The translations under genes were made by a program, and so were the position numbers. From Isotricha intestinalis (Eukaryota; Ciliophora; Litostomatea; Vestibuliferida; Isotrichidae): a DNA stretch of 37,785 nt. Below the pieces are notes generated by a model. The model was not told the DNA's origin and made no database searches. It saw only the letters and a list, made by a program, of their open reading frames with translations. Of the stretch, positions 27,481-37,767 are shown piece after piece. Each line of letters opens with the position of its first letter. Position 1 is the stretch's first letter. The DNA lies in NCBI GenBank assembly GCA_023807065.1, contig JAJJLU010000485.1, forward strand, positions 1 through 37,785, read 5' to 3'.

Positions 27481-29232
27481 TTAAATAAAAATAGTGGAAA
27501 AAAATTTAATTAATTTTTCAGATTCAGATTTCTGATTAATTTCTTCACATCTAAAGACTGAAAATCTTTTTTTTGAAATATTATTAAAAGTATTAATTCT
27601 AACTTTTCCAATAAAGATAAATTCTTTAAAATCGATTTTAGAATTAATTTCATTAATTTTGCTTAAATCATTATTAACAATAATTTCTTTATATTCTTGG
27701 ACATTAATTCCTAAAAATTTAGAAGCAATATCACCAAACATTTCAATCCAACATTCTCCAGTTAAATCTCTAACTCTAAAACTTAAAGTAAAATAATATT
27801 TAGGTTCATTAAATCTTTTATTACAAGTTTGACACATCCAACCATCACTATCTTGAGATAATTTTTTTTTACAATCTAAACAACCAGGATAATAATTTTT
27901 CTCTGTATGATTTATATAATCCAAATATGCTCTAATTTTTATTGTTGTTCTATTCTGATCATCTAATAATCTATTCTCATCTAATATTTCTTTTATATAT
28001 GATATTTCCACTGGACCACTTAAATCAAAGGAATTATTATTTGATGATAATTCTTTAAATTCATTTTTTTCTTTTATATATTTTTTAATTGAATTTATTT
28101 CCTTTTGATAATCATTTAATTTTGATATTAAACATGAAGCATCCAAAGAACATAATTTTTTAAAACCATTAAATTCAGTGATTCTAATATTTTTAAATCC
28201 TACAATTTCATTAATTGGAATTTCAACATCACAAAAAGGTTTCCAAGCAGTTAAATTTATTTTAAATCCAGAATCATCTCCAATAATAATATTTCTAATA
28301 CTCATTTCTCCTTTTCTAGTATTAATACTTTTAATTTCAGAACATTCAATAACATAACCTATAAGATCAATGATATTTCCAGGTGCAATATCATTAATTT
28401 CTGAAATTTTAATAAATGTACATTGACTATCTTTAAAACTTCCATTATCAGGAACTTCTTTAATTTCAGTTTTATCATCAAAAGTAATTCTATAATCAGA
28501 TTTAACAGAAGAAAATTTTTTATCATTTATTTTAACAAATCCTCCTTTAATTTCATAAATTTTTCCTTCATTAATTTTTGGATATAAATTATCAACTGCA
28601 TTGTTAAAAGCAGTACAACTCATTTCAAAACCATCAACATCACTTATTATTATATTAAATAATTGACCTGGCCCATTTTTTGAGTTAAATTGCTTTACTT
28701 CAGTCTTTTTTATACATTTCACATAAAAATGTAAATTTTTAGAAAAAGTTGTTACATTTGATAATTTTAAACAATTTGAATCATCAAATTCCCCTTTTTT
28801 TATCTCTTCATTCTTATTTTCATTATAATAATCATTCTCATTCTTTTTTTCTTTTTCTTTCTCATTCAATCTCCTCTTTGAATAATTATCTAAATTTTCA
28901 GGAGAAATTACAAATGGCTTTTTATGTGCTAAAGTTTCGTAATTTTTTAAATAAAAAATTTTTGTTTTATCCTTATTTAAAAAAGCTATTGAAACGGAAA
29001 GAATATGTATTATATCACCTACATTTGGTTTTTCTCCTTGAGAATATTTCATTAAGAATCCTGAATATTTTTGATGCATATCCATCATTGTCACTGAGTA
29101 AACATTATTATTTTTTTGTTCTGTTTTTGTTGTGGAATATATTTGAAGTGTTACATTTGTATCTGCATTACAACGCTTTCCTACTTCGTTTGGAATTGCT
29201 TCTAATATTGCTATTCCATTTTCTGATATCAT
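27481..29232 (-). CDS. RPA1: Replication protein A large subunit (RPA70)
   Basis: A 583-aa protein (human RPA1 is 616) with the four-OB-fold layout. Residues ~1-105 are the N-terminal OB (GIAILEAIPN, YSVTMMDMHQKYSGFLMKYS). DBD-A (~160-265) has VTTFSKNLHFYVKCIKKTEV and LFNIIISDVDGFEMSCTAFN; DBD-B (~280-385) has PGNIIDLIGYVIECSEIKSI and RNIIIGDDSGFKINLTAW. DBD-C (~410-575) holds the zinc ribbon CLDCKKKL...GWMCQTCNKRF followed by YYFTLSFRVRDLTGECWIEM and FGDIASKFLG. It binds single-stranded DNA in replication, repair and recombination. The specialised telomerase paralogue Teb1 was considered, but the full N-terminal domain and C4 ribbon favour RPA1. Confidence 0.92.
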   Translation of the reverse strand: MISENGIAILEAIPNEVGKRCNADTNVTLQIYSTTKTEQKNNNVYSVTMMDMHQKYSGFLMKYSQGEKPNVGDIIHILSVSIAFLNKDKTKIFYLKNYETLAHKKPFVISPENLDNYSKRRLNEKEKEKKNENDYYNENKNEEIKKGEFDDSNCLKLSNVTTFSKNLHFYVKCIKKTEVKQFNSKNGPGQLFNIIISDVDGFEMSCTAFNNAVDNLYPKINEGKIYEIKGGFVKINDKKFSSVKSDYRITFDDKTEIKEVPDNGSFKDSQCTFIKISEINDIAPGNIIDLIGYVIECSEIKSINTRKGEMSIRNIIIGDDSGFKINLTAWKPFCDVEIPINEIVGFKNIRITEFNGFKKLCSLDASCLISKLNDYQKEINSIKKYIKEKNEFKELSSNNNSFDLSGPVEISYIKEILDENRLLDDQNRTTIKIRAYLDYINHTEKNYYPGCLDCKKKLSQDSDGWMCQTCNKRFNEPKYYFTLSFRVRDLTGECWIEMFGDIASKFLGINVQEYKEIIVNNDLSKINEINSKIDFKEFIFIGKVRINTFNNISKKRFSVFRCEEINQKSESEKLIKFFSTIFI

Positions 29233-30116
29233 TTTTTTTTATATTTTTTTTTTTTTGAGTTTTTTTTTCATTGTGATAATTTTTAAAAACCTAAATAAAA
29301 ATAAATATATTAACTCTTCTTATTTTAGATTATCTGAATTAAAAGTTGTTATTTCTTAAATAAAGAAAAAATACTAAATAAGAAAGAAATATTGTTTTAA
29401 TATGTTTTTTTTATTTTTAAAAATTGGCGCCAAAGTGAAATTTAAATTAAAAATAATTAATATAAAAATCTATATTACTCAAAAACAATTATTTAAACAT
29501 TAGAACAAATTTTGTTTATTAACATTTTAACATATAATTATTACTTAATAAACTCTAATATTTTCATTATAAAGCTACAAATATCATAATTATTTCAATC
29601 TTTATCATTAACTTTTCAATTAAAAATTTGATATTAAATGAAATTTATTTATGACATTGATTTTTATTGAAAGATAAATTAAATTTTATTGTACTTATTC
29701 TAAATGTATATTTATTTAGATTATTTATTTCATTTGGGTTTTATAATATTAAAACCTTTTTATAAATGAGATTTATTGTCTCATATATTTTTATTTCTGC
29801 CTTTTAGACTTATGAGATAACAACAACTGCCATTAATATATCATTTCTTCTATGTATTTCTATATTTATTTTTTTTTTCTTAAATCTCTTCAGTTTTTAT
29901 TTAATTTATTTATTCCTTGTTTAAATGATATTGATAATAATTATAAGCAAGTATTATTATTCAAATTAAGAAAAATAATTCTTTTTTAAATTCAAGTAAT
30001 TGTTGTAATAAACAATTTACGATATTTAAAAAATATCCCAAAGAAAAAAAATTAAAAAATAAAATAAATTTAAAAAAATATAAAATATTTATTAAATTTA
30101 TATCAACAAAAAAAAA
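29233..30116. other. Divergent intergenic region between RPA1 and RAB2
   Basis: An 884-bp non-coding stretch that must carry both promoters. Apart from the E2F-type palindrome it has a short hairpin at 29766-29784 (ATGAGA, 7-nt loop, TCTCAT) with another ATGAGAT at 29812, and a short coding-like fragment around 29930-29990 (DIDNNYKQVLLFKLRKIILF) that may be a relic. No RNA gene is recognised. Confidence 0.5.
29424..29433. promoter_or_regulatory. Palindromic E2F/DP-type site upstream of RPA1
   Basis: The perfect palindrome TTGGCGCCAA (with an extra A, giving TTTGGCGCCAA on the minus strand) lies about 190 bp upstream of the RPA1 start. It is the consensus E2F/DP element and six consecutive G/C bases are striking in this AT-rich DNA. 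RPA1 is a classic S-phase E2F target in other eukaryotes, which supports cell-cycle control here. The binding itself is inference. Confidence 0.65.
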
Positions 30117-30845
<729 letters not shown>

Positions 30846-30960
30846 ATATTATTTATTTTTTATTATAAAAATAGTAAGATGAAATTTAAAAAAAATATGG
30901 AAACTTAATAAAATAATAATAAACTAGAAAAAAAAATTTAAATTTTTCAAAAAAAAAAAA

Positions 30961-31407
30961 ATGGTAGAAAATTTATCAGAAAAGAAAGTAACAGAATTAT
31001 TAGCAGCATTTGAAATATTCGACAAAGACAGAGACGGAGCATTATCAACAAAAGAATTAGGAACAGTATTAAGAAATTTAGGAAAATATCCAAATGAAGA
31101 TGAATTAGATGAATTAGTGAAAGAAATAGATTTAGATGGAAGTGGAAAAATAGAATTTGATGAATTTTTATATTTAATGGTTAAAATTATGAATCAAACA
31201 GATTCTGAAGAAGAAGAATTAAAAGAAGCATTTAATTTTTTAGATATTGATGGTGCTGGTTATATTACTAGTCATCAATTAAGATATTTAATGCTTAAAG
31301 AAGGTTTAACTAATCAAGAAGTTGATGAAATGATTAAAGAAATTGATGAAGATAATGATGGAAGAATAGATTTTGATGAATTTAAAAAAATCATGATGAG
31401 TAAGTAA
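30961..31407 (+). CDS. Calmodulin-like EF-hand protein
   Basis: A 148-aa protein of calmodulin length with four EF-hands. Loops: DKDRDGALSTKE, DLDGSGKIEFDE, DIDGAGYITSHQ and DEDNDGRIDFDE. Loops 1, 2 and 4 keep good Ca-binding positions; loop 3 ends in Gln rather than Glu at position 12 and has Ala at position 5, so it probably binds Ca poorly. The central linker (MNQTDSEEEELKEAF) follows calmodulin. It ends KKIMMSK, close to the MMTAK of calmodulin, so the TAA at 31405 is a natural end. Sequence divergence suggests a calmodulin-like or troponin-C-like paralogue rather than the canonical gene. A GTAAGT donor overlaps the last codons (see the alternative exon). Confidence 0.92.
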   Translation: MVENLSEKKVTELLAAFEIFDKDRDGALSTKELGTVLRNLGKYPNEDELDELVKEIDLDGSGKIEFDEFLYLMVKIMNQTDSEEEELKEAFNFLDIDGAGYITSHQLRYLMLKEGLTNQEVDEMIKEIDEDNDGRIDFDEFKKIMMSK

Positions 31408-31591
31408 TTTTTTTTTTCTTTTTTTTTACTACTTTTTTTAACTTCTAATTTTAATTTAATTTTTAAATTTTTTTCATGATTTCTCATAAAAACATTTCAT
31501 AAAATTTTTTTCCGAAAAAATTACAGATGATCAACAGAATAAAAGAAAATATAATTTCAGAACCTTTAAAGTACAAATAACAAAATGGTAA
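31400..31591 (+). other. Possible alternative 3' intron and terminal exon of the calmodulin-like gene
   Basis: A consensus donor GTAAGT begins at 31400 within the last codons of the calmodulin-like gene, and a TTACAG acceptor ends at 31526. Splicing this 127-nt segment keeps frame and replaces the terminal Ser-Lys with NDQQNKRKYNFRTFKVQITK plus W, ending at TAA 31589-31591. The exon looks coding (basic, non-repetitive). The intron is longer than the two in RAB2. The unspliced end matches calmodulin length, so this may be an alternative isoform. Confidence 0.35.
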
Positions 31592-32672
31592 ATATAAAAA
31601 AAATCATAAAATAACAGAAAAATACATAATTATTTAAATAGAAACAATTAGAATTTTAATATTAATGATGATAATGATAAACAAGATTTAAATGATTTAC
31701 CTGAAAAAGATGACTTTCATATTTACATATTTACCTGAAATTACCTAAAAAGGTAATCATCATTCATTTTTTCAATATTACATTTACTCCAATGAATACT
31801 ACTTTTATATTAAAACTTTGACTTATTTTGAAAATATGATATTAATATATATTTTTTATCTTATTCATATAAAATAATTTTTGATTCTTGAAAATTCCTG
31901 TTGGCTACCCGTCCATGATAGGATAAAAAAATTCTCTCTCGTTTTAAAAATATTTATGATAGTCAAGATATTTAATTAAAAATAACAAATTTTAACAAAT
32001 ACCAAATAATTTAATTATTTTGTTATTAATTGTTTATTAAAAAAGACAACACTAAATTAAAATAAAAATATTAATTCTTGTTAAAAATATATCTATTTAT
32101 AAGTCTCATTTAAAATAAACAATATTCATATAATAAAATATCTTTCGGTGCTCAAAAAACAATTAATTTAAGATAATTTCACCAAAATACATATCAAACA
32201 TTAAATTAAAATCCTTTTGTTAATTAATTATTTTTAAATCTTAATTACTTCCAAATTTTCAAATAAAAGGATTATATTAAATATTATCAAATTTTAATTT
32301 TCATTATTTTAATATTGAATTTCTTATAATAATACTTTAATTATCATTTAAATAATGATATTGAAATATTAAATAAGGGGAAAATAATAATATTATTTTT
32401 TCAGATTATTTTAAAGAATTAATTCATTATATACAATAAATTTATATTATTATTAAATGGTTTGATAAAATTATAATTATATATTATTTTAATTTTTAAA
32501 AGTCTGTAAATGTTTAAAATAAAAAAAGCGGATAATATTTAAATAAAAAAATTTAAAAAATAAAAGGGAGTAATTTAAATAAATAAAAAGATAGGAAGTA
32601 TAATAAAATATAATATTTGGAAAGTAAATTAAAAAATAAAAATAAGAAAGTAAAAAATAATAATAAAATATT
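31592..32672. other. Gene-poor region with a GC-rich island
   Basis: Mostly AT-rich DNA without an ORF. A short coding-like fragment (NDDNDKQDLNDLPEKDDFHI, ~31667-31726) follows the calmodulin-like gene. At 31897-31922 a 26-bp segment (CCTGTTGGCTACCC then GTCCATGATAGG) has 15 G/C, far above its surroundings. It lacks tRNA features such as a GGTTCRA box and has no clear self-complementarity. Confidence 0.45.
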
Positions 32673-32814
32673 AGCCAGTTATATAATAATATTAATTAAT
32701 TATAGTATGTAATATAATATTATTAAATAATTATAGGAAATAATATAATCTTATTAAATAATTATAGAGAGTAATATAATATTATTAATTAATTTTAGGG
32801 AGTAATATAATATC
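32673..32814 (+). repeat. 31-bp tandem repeat (minisatellite)
   Basis: Five head-to-tail units starting at 32673, 32704, 32735, 32766 and 32797 (last partial). Each begins AG, has a short variable G/A segment, then TAATATAATATTATTAA(A/T)TAATTAT or close variants; the first four units are exactly 31 nt. Degenerate copies marked by GGGAGTAAT, GGAAGT or GAAAGTAA-like cores extend to both sides, from about 32560 to 33160. Confidence 0.8.
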
Positions 32815-33179
32815 TTTTTTATTTTTGATTGTTAATTATTTTAAAAAATTTAAAAGTGTGTATTTATTCTTTTATTTTGGTGTGTGATTTTTGTTTTATC
32901 TTTTTGAATGTAATATTATTAATTATATTATAGAATGTAAAATGAATTTAAATTAGGATATATAATAATATTAATTTTAGATTGTATTTAATTAATTAAT
33001 ATCTTAGTGTGTATTTAATATTTTAACTTAGCCTGTATTATTATTAATCAGAGAATGTTTTATAAATTATAATTTTAGTGTGTAATTAATTGAAATAATA
33101 TAAAGGGAGTAATTAAATTAAATTAATAATAGAAAGTAATAAATTATTAAGATGATAGAAAGGAGTATTTTATTTATAT

Positions 33180-35032
33180 TTTTTTAGTATAATTCTAAAG
33201 AAGCTCATGAATTTGAAAAATAAAAAACTATTAATAAAAATAATACTTATTATATTATAATTTAATTGTTAATAATAAATATAAAATTTTTAAACTTATT
33301 TAAACAATAATTTTTTGATAGACAATCCAATTCATAGAATAAGATGAATTTATTATAAAGCAATAATCAATTACCTTATTAATTTTCAAATTCTTTATAA
33401 ATTTGGGTAGTTTTTAAAGGATGACTTGCTAAATAATCAAAATCAGTTTATCTAATAAAAAATATTTAATTAAATCTAATTCTTGTAACTTTTTATATAA
33501 TTAAAGATTACTAAATAATAATGAACTTTTCATTTAGCAATTCTAGGAAATTAAAAAGTATTTATAAAAATCAGAATAATAATGATGAAATTAATTATCA
33601 TAGAATCAATAATTATATTGTTTAATATTCTTCATTTAAATAAGAGTCCAAAAACAAATGATAATAAAATGAACGTTTAACATTTAGAAAGAAATGTTAT
33701 CAAAATCTTAAATTGATAAAGTAATGTAAAAAATAAAAAATAGAAGAAAAAGGTTTTAGTGTAAATTCCCTTCAATCAGAAAATTTAGTTTCATTAAGAA
33801 AAAAAAAAAAATTGAATATCTTCAATTCATAATTTAAATTTAAAACAAAGTAAATGTTAAGATAATTCCAATAAAACAATCAATAATATTAACAACGACA
33901 ATAATTATTTTTTATTAACATTCCTAGAAAAAATTATAATATTACCTATACTCAATTAAATATTTCCACATATCTAAAATTATAAAAAAAATGATGAAAC
34001 AAAAGAGCAGAAGATTTTTTTTATTCAATCGGTGTTGTTTCTGCAGTTTATATAAGTTTATATTTTTTAAGAAACTAAATGTCAAAAAAGAAGAAAAAAG
34101 GAAATATTAATAAAAACTCAAAAAAAAATTGAAGAATTAAAAAAATGAAAATCAGAAATTACAAAGTCAATTGAAAAAATCTATAGGAATTACAAAATAT
34201 TAAATGTTAAAATCTTTTAATCAATATATTTTCGATATTATTAATTTTTATAATTATTTAATAATATTTAAATAGATTAAAATTTATTATTTATTATTTA
34301 TCAATTGACTTTGTTTTTATAAAATATGAATTTACTTTTTAAATTTTTGGCTTTTCTAATTTATTTTTAGTTTTTTTCTCAAAGAATGAAATTAAAGTGA
34401 GATTTGGTAATTTTAACAAATACAATTTATTATATATTTAAAAAAGGAGTTTATGATAATTTATATTCAGAATTAAAAATATATATTTTAATAAAAAAAT
34501 TTAATCTTCAACTTATACATCTTTGGATTATTCTTGGATTAATAAAAAGAAATTGATGAAAAGATATTTAAAGGGAAAAAGAAGATGAAAATAATTTTAA
34601 ATAATAGAGATTTTAAAATACTCTTTTTTATAAAAATCTTTTCTTTGAACATTAATATAATTTCATAAATAAAAAAAAGTAAAATTATTTTCAGGAAAAG
34701 ATATGATTTTCTCTCGATTATAAATGATATATATTATTAAATAAACTATAAAATAATTACTAAAACAGTTCAAAAATATTTGTATTCATTTTTTTTTCTT
34801 AAGGAGAATTTAATATCTTTTTGTGAATATGATTTAAATTTTTTAACATAAATTATTATGTAAAATTTAAAAGTAAATCTTCCCTATTGTTATTTAAAAA
34901 AAAACAAAAAAAAAATTATCCTTAAATTATTGAAATAAAGTTAATTTTAATTATAAAAATAATAATAGATATTATAAATATTTTTTAATAGTATTAATCA
35001 AAAATAATTCAAGAAAATAACCAATAATATAA
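33180..35032. other. Subtelomeric non-coding region with possible gene relics
   Basis: No ORF longer than about 60 codons. One stretch, 33991-34110, is an ATG-initiated 39-aa frame with a Cys cluster (FNRCCFCSLYKF), and an overlapping frame at 34007-34075 reads as a hydrophobic tail (DFFYSIGVVSAVYISLYFL). In the frame running 33567-34185 Gln/Asn-rich words alternate with many TAA codons, but the number of stops is about what random AT-rich sequence gives, so no gene is claimed. Confidence 0.35.
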
Positions 35033-36463
35033 TTAAAAACTCCAAATTTTTATTGTTTGATCATTAGAAAATGAAGCAATTGATCCATCTTTTAACTCAA
35101 TAACACCTAAAATATTATCATTATGAGCATCTTTAATTTCTTGAATACATTCAAAATTATCATTTCTATATATTCTTATATCTTTACTTACTCCTACAAC
35201 TAAAAATATTCCTTTATTTTTAATTAAAGTTATTGCACAACAATGAAATGGATTATAAATTGTTTTAATTATTTCTTTTTTAGATATTGAAATTAATTTT
35301 AATGAAGTAGTTTCTTTATCTTTAATAATAATTATATCATTATTAAGTCTACATAATCCTTGATTCCATCCACAATAAGTTTCTTTAAATTCTTTAATTA
35401 AATTAATTTTTTTTATTTCATTATAATTCCATAATCTAGTTCCATCTAATCCAGAAGATATTAAAATATTTTTATCTTCTAAAAATAAGAGAGAATTTAT
35501 CCAATCAGAATGATTTAATATTTGAATATTTTCATAATCACTCTTATTTTCTTTCCATATTTTAATTGTTTTATCATATGAACATGAAATTAAATTTCTG
35601 TTTGAACAATATATTACTTTTCTTATTGAATCATTATGAGCATTATTAATTATTTTATTAATTTTAAATTCATTATTATTTTTAATCCATAATTTTATAC
35701 TTTGATCATAAGAACAAGAAACAAAATTATTTTCATCTTTAATTTCAACATAATTAATACTATTATCATGTGCATTTTGTATATTTTGTAAAATATTAAA
35801 ATGAATATCATAAATTATAATTGATTTATCATTAGAAGTAGAAATAATATTTCCTGAAGGAAAAGTAGATACTGAATTAATCCAATCTTTATGAGAATGA
35901 ATTATATTAATATTTTTTAAATTACAAATTTTTAATTGTTTATTTTCATCTTTTAATAAATGTAATTTTTCTAAATTCTCAATTCTATTTTCCATTTTTT
36001 TTATTTTATTTTGATTGTTTTCTTCTATTTTTTCTATTCTTTCATTTAATATACCAATACTATCTTTTAATTTCTTATTTTCTTTTTTTAAATTTTCCAA
36101 TTCTTCAAATAATATTTCAATTATTTCATTTGATATTGTATTTTTTTTTTGTAAATTTAATTCAACATTAGAATAATTTGGTAAAGGAGAAATTAAAATC
36201 AATTTTAAATTCATATTTTCTTCTTTAATTTCTATTTTATTTATATCAATTAATCCCTTAATCAATTCAATAATGTCATTTGATGTAAAGCTTGAAATTA
36301 ATAATTTATATTGATGTAAATATTCTAAATTAAAATTAGATTCATAAATTATATGATCTTTTTCAATTATTATATAAATTAAATCTAAATCAGATGATAA
36401 TTTAATTAAATATTGTTGATATTGTTTTTCAATTGATGAATGACTGAATACACTTGATGACAT
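35033..36463 (-). CDS. Coiled-coil WD40-repeat protein
   Basis: A 476-aa protein. Residues ~1-105 form a small alpha/beta domain (DLDLIYIIIEKDHIIYESNF), ~110-175 a coiled coil (IIEILFEELENLKKENKKLK...MENRIENLEKLH), and ~185-476 about seven WD40 blades. Blade signatures include SHKDWINSV...SNDKSIIIYD, AHDNSINYVEI...CSYDQSIKLW, AHNDSIRKVIY...CSYDKTIKIW, NHSDWINSLLF...GLDGTRLW and AHNDNILGVIE...FSNDQTIKIW. Blades five and six are divergent. This is a scaffold type abundant in ciliates; no partner can be inferred. It is the most distal confident gene before the telomere, transcribed away from the chromosome end. Confidence 0.9.
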   Translation of the reverse strand: MSSSVFSHSSIEKQYQQYLIKLSSDLDLIYIIIEKDHIIYESNFNLEYLHQYKLLISSFTSNDIIELIKGLIDINKIEIKEENMNLKLILISPLPNYSNVELNLQKKNTISNEIIEILFEELENLKKENKKLKDSIGILNERIEKIEENNQNKIKKMENRIENLEKLHLLKDENKQLKICNLKNINIIHSHKDWINSVSTFPSGNIISTSNDKSIIIYDIHFNILQNIQNAHDNSINYVEIKDENNFVSCSYDQSIKLWIKNNNEFKINKIINNAHNDSIRKVIYCSNRNLISCSYDKTIKIWKENKSDYENIQILNHSDWINSLLFLEDKNILISSGLDGTRLWNYNEIKKINLIKEFKETYCGWNQGLCRLNNDIIIIKDKETTSLKLISISKKEIIKTIYNPFHCCAITLIKNKGIFLVVGVSKDIRIYRNDNFECIQEIKDAHNDNILGVIELKDGSIASFSNDQTIKIWSF

Positions 36464-37144
36464 TTATATAAATATATTTTTAATCTTAAGTAACATTGAA
36501 ATTTAAATGATTTAATATTTTAAATATTTAAAAAATATTTTAAAATTAAAAAATTAAAATATATTTTAATTAAAAATAATTGTAACATAGTTTAATAAAT
36601 TTATGAACTTTTCTTTTTTTAGATTAATCTTCAATGAACCTTGGAAACAATAAAATAATTTATTTTAATTACTTGCTTCAACTACTTTATTTTTGAAGTC
36701 ATATTTTCAACTTGAAATATCTGAAAAAACAAAAAGAAATTATATAGAAAATTATCAAATTAATGATAAGAATATATAAATTGAATGATTAGAATTAATG
36801 ATAATTATGAAAAATGTTTCATATTAAGGTTTAAACAGAAATTCTTTAAATATGATGTGTATAATATTATAAATGTTCAAATAAAAAATGTTTATTTCAA
36901 ATATTGTTATTCTATTAGGAAATTGAATCCAATTTCACGAATAGAGTTACTAATTGTTTTATTAGATTTTTTATGTTATTTGTTATTTTTCATGAATAAA
37001 TTCTTTTAGATTTAAATTATTTACATTTGTGTCAGGGTTTAAGAGAATTATATTTTTTAATTGACTTTAAGATTTGTTTTTGAAAATACAATGATACACA
37101 ATAAAGATAACATAATTTATTTTAATTTATGCATAACTCTTAAA
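36464..37144. other. Subtelomeric region with a doubtful small ORF
   Basis: AT-rich DNA. One 74-codon frame on the plus strand (36785-37009, TAG stop) reads MIRINDNYEKCFILRFKQKF and ends with a hydrophobic LLIVLLDFLCYLLFF. Its codons (AGG, GTG, CGA, GAG, CTA) differ from the usual AGA/GAA-dominated usage of confident genes here. It may be chance or a relic. Confidence 0.3.
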
Positions 37145-37402
37145 TATGATAATTATTTTTTTTAAATATTATTTAGAGTTACTCTATATTCATTTTTTAA
37201 GTATTTGATATTTAAATCTATACCTGTGATATTTTTTTGTTTATTTTTTAGAGTATATAACTTCTTTTAGAGAAAAGAATGGATTGGCTCAAAATTGAAT
37301 TAATTTTTCATTAATTTCTTTAATATAATCAATAATAATATATTATAAAATTATTAATCCAAATGAAGCTGAATCAATAATAATAGATTTTTTTTTCATA
37401 AA
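37145..37402 (+). pseudogene. Relic gene fragment, possibly with a 51-nt intron
   Basis: From an ATG near 37146 the frame reads MIIIFFKYYLELLYIHFL. A GT..AG segment of 51 nt (GTATTTGATA...TTATTTTTTAG, about 37200-37250) has the size of the RAB2 introns; removing it joins KYITSFREKNGLAQN in frame. The frame then meets TGA, but the coding look continues as INFSLISLI, TAA, SIIIYYKIINPNEAESIIID with FFFIK, ending TAA. The TGA and TAA would fit Trp and Gln. No family is recognised. It lies less than 650 bp from the telomere. Confidence 0.4.
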
Positions 37403-37500
37403 ATAAATAAATTATTTGATTTTTAATGCATTCTAATTCATTAATTTATTGATTGATTGTAAATTCAGAATAATAATGTAAATTTATCTACCAATCAATA

Positions 37501-37569
37501 TGGACACCCCTACTCCCTACTAAATCAATAATCTTAATAAAATCCCTTCATCAAATCTGCTTCTGTCCA
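37501..37569. repeat. C-rich segment bounded by a 6-bp inverted repeat
   Basis: TGGACA at 37501-37506 and TGTCCA at 37564-37569 are inverted copies enclosing a segment that starts with a C-rich near-repeat, CCCCTACT then CCCTACT. The base composition stands out from the flanks. It could be a subtelomeric protein-binding or RNA element; nothing specific is recognised. Confidence 0.35.
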
Positions 37570-37767
37570 CAAAAATAATTTATTTAAATTTATCCAATTG
37601 ATTGACAATTTCAATATTTAAAAATTTTAATCTTTAAATTTGGAAAAGAATTTATTTAATATAAATAATAAAATAAAAAGTCAAACAGTATTTCATTTTA
37701 TAAAGAATTAAATTCCCAAATTAAAAGAAAAATAAGAAAAAATTATATAAATAGGGAAAAAATTTTT

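Noticed and set aside
27481..29232. Telomerase subunit Teb1 instead of RPA1
   Set aside because: The complete N-terminal OB domain, DBD-A/B pattern and four-Cys zinc ribbon are those of the general RPA large subunit; nothing specific to Teb1 is seen.
31897..31922. A tRNA gene in the GC-rich island
   Set aside because: No GGTTCRANNCC box, anticodon arm or acceptor stem can be formed around it.
33567..34185. A long frame that reads as a Gln/Asn-rich protein if TAA = Gln and TGA = Trp
   Set aside because: It contains about 21 stops in ~207 codons, almost exactly the number expected in random DNA of this composition, and neighbouring genes use these codons as stops.
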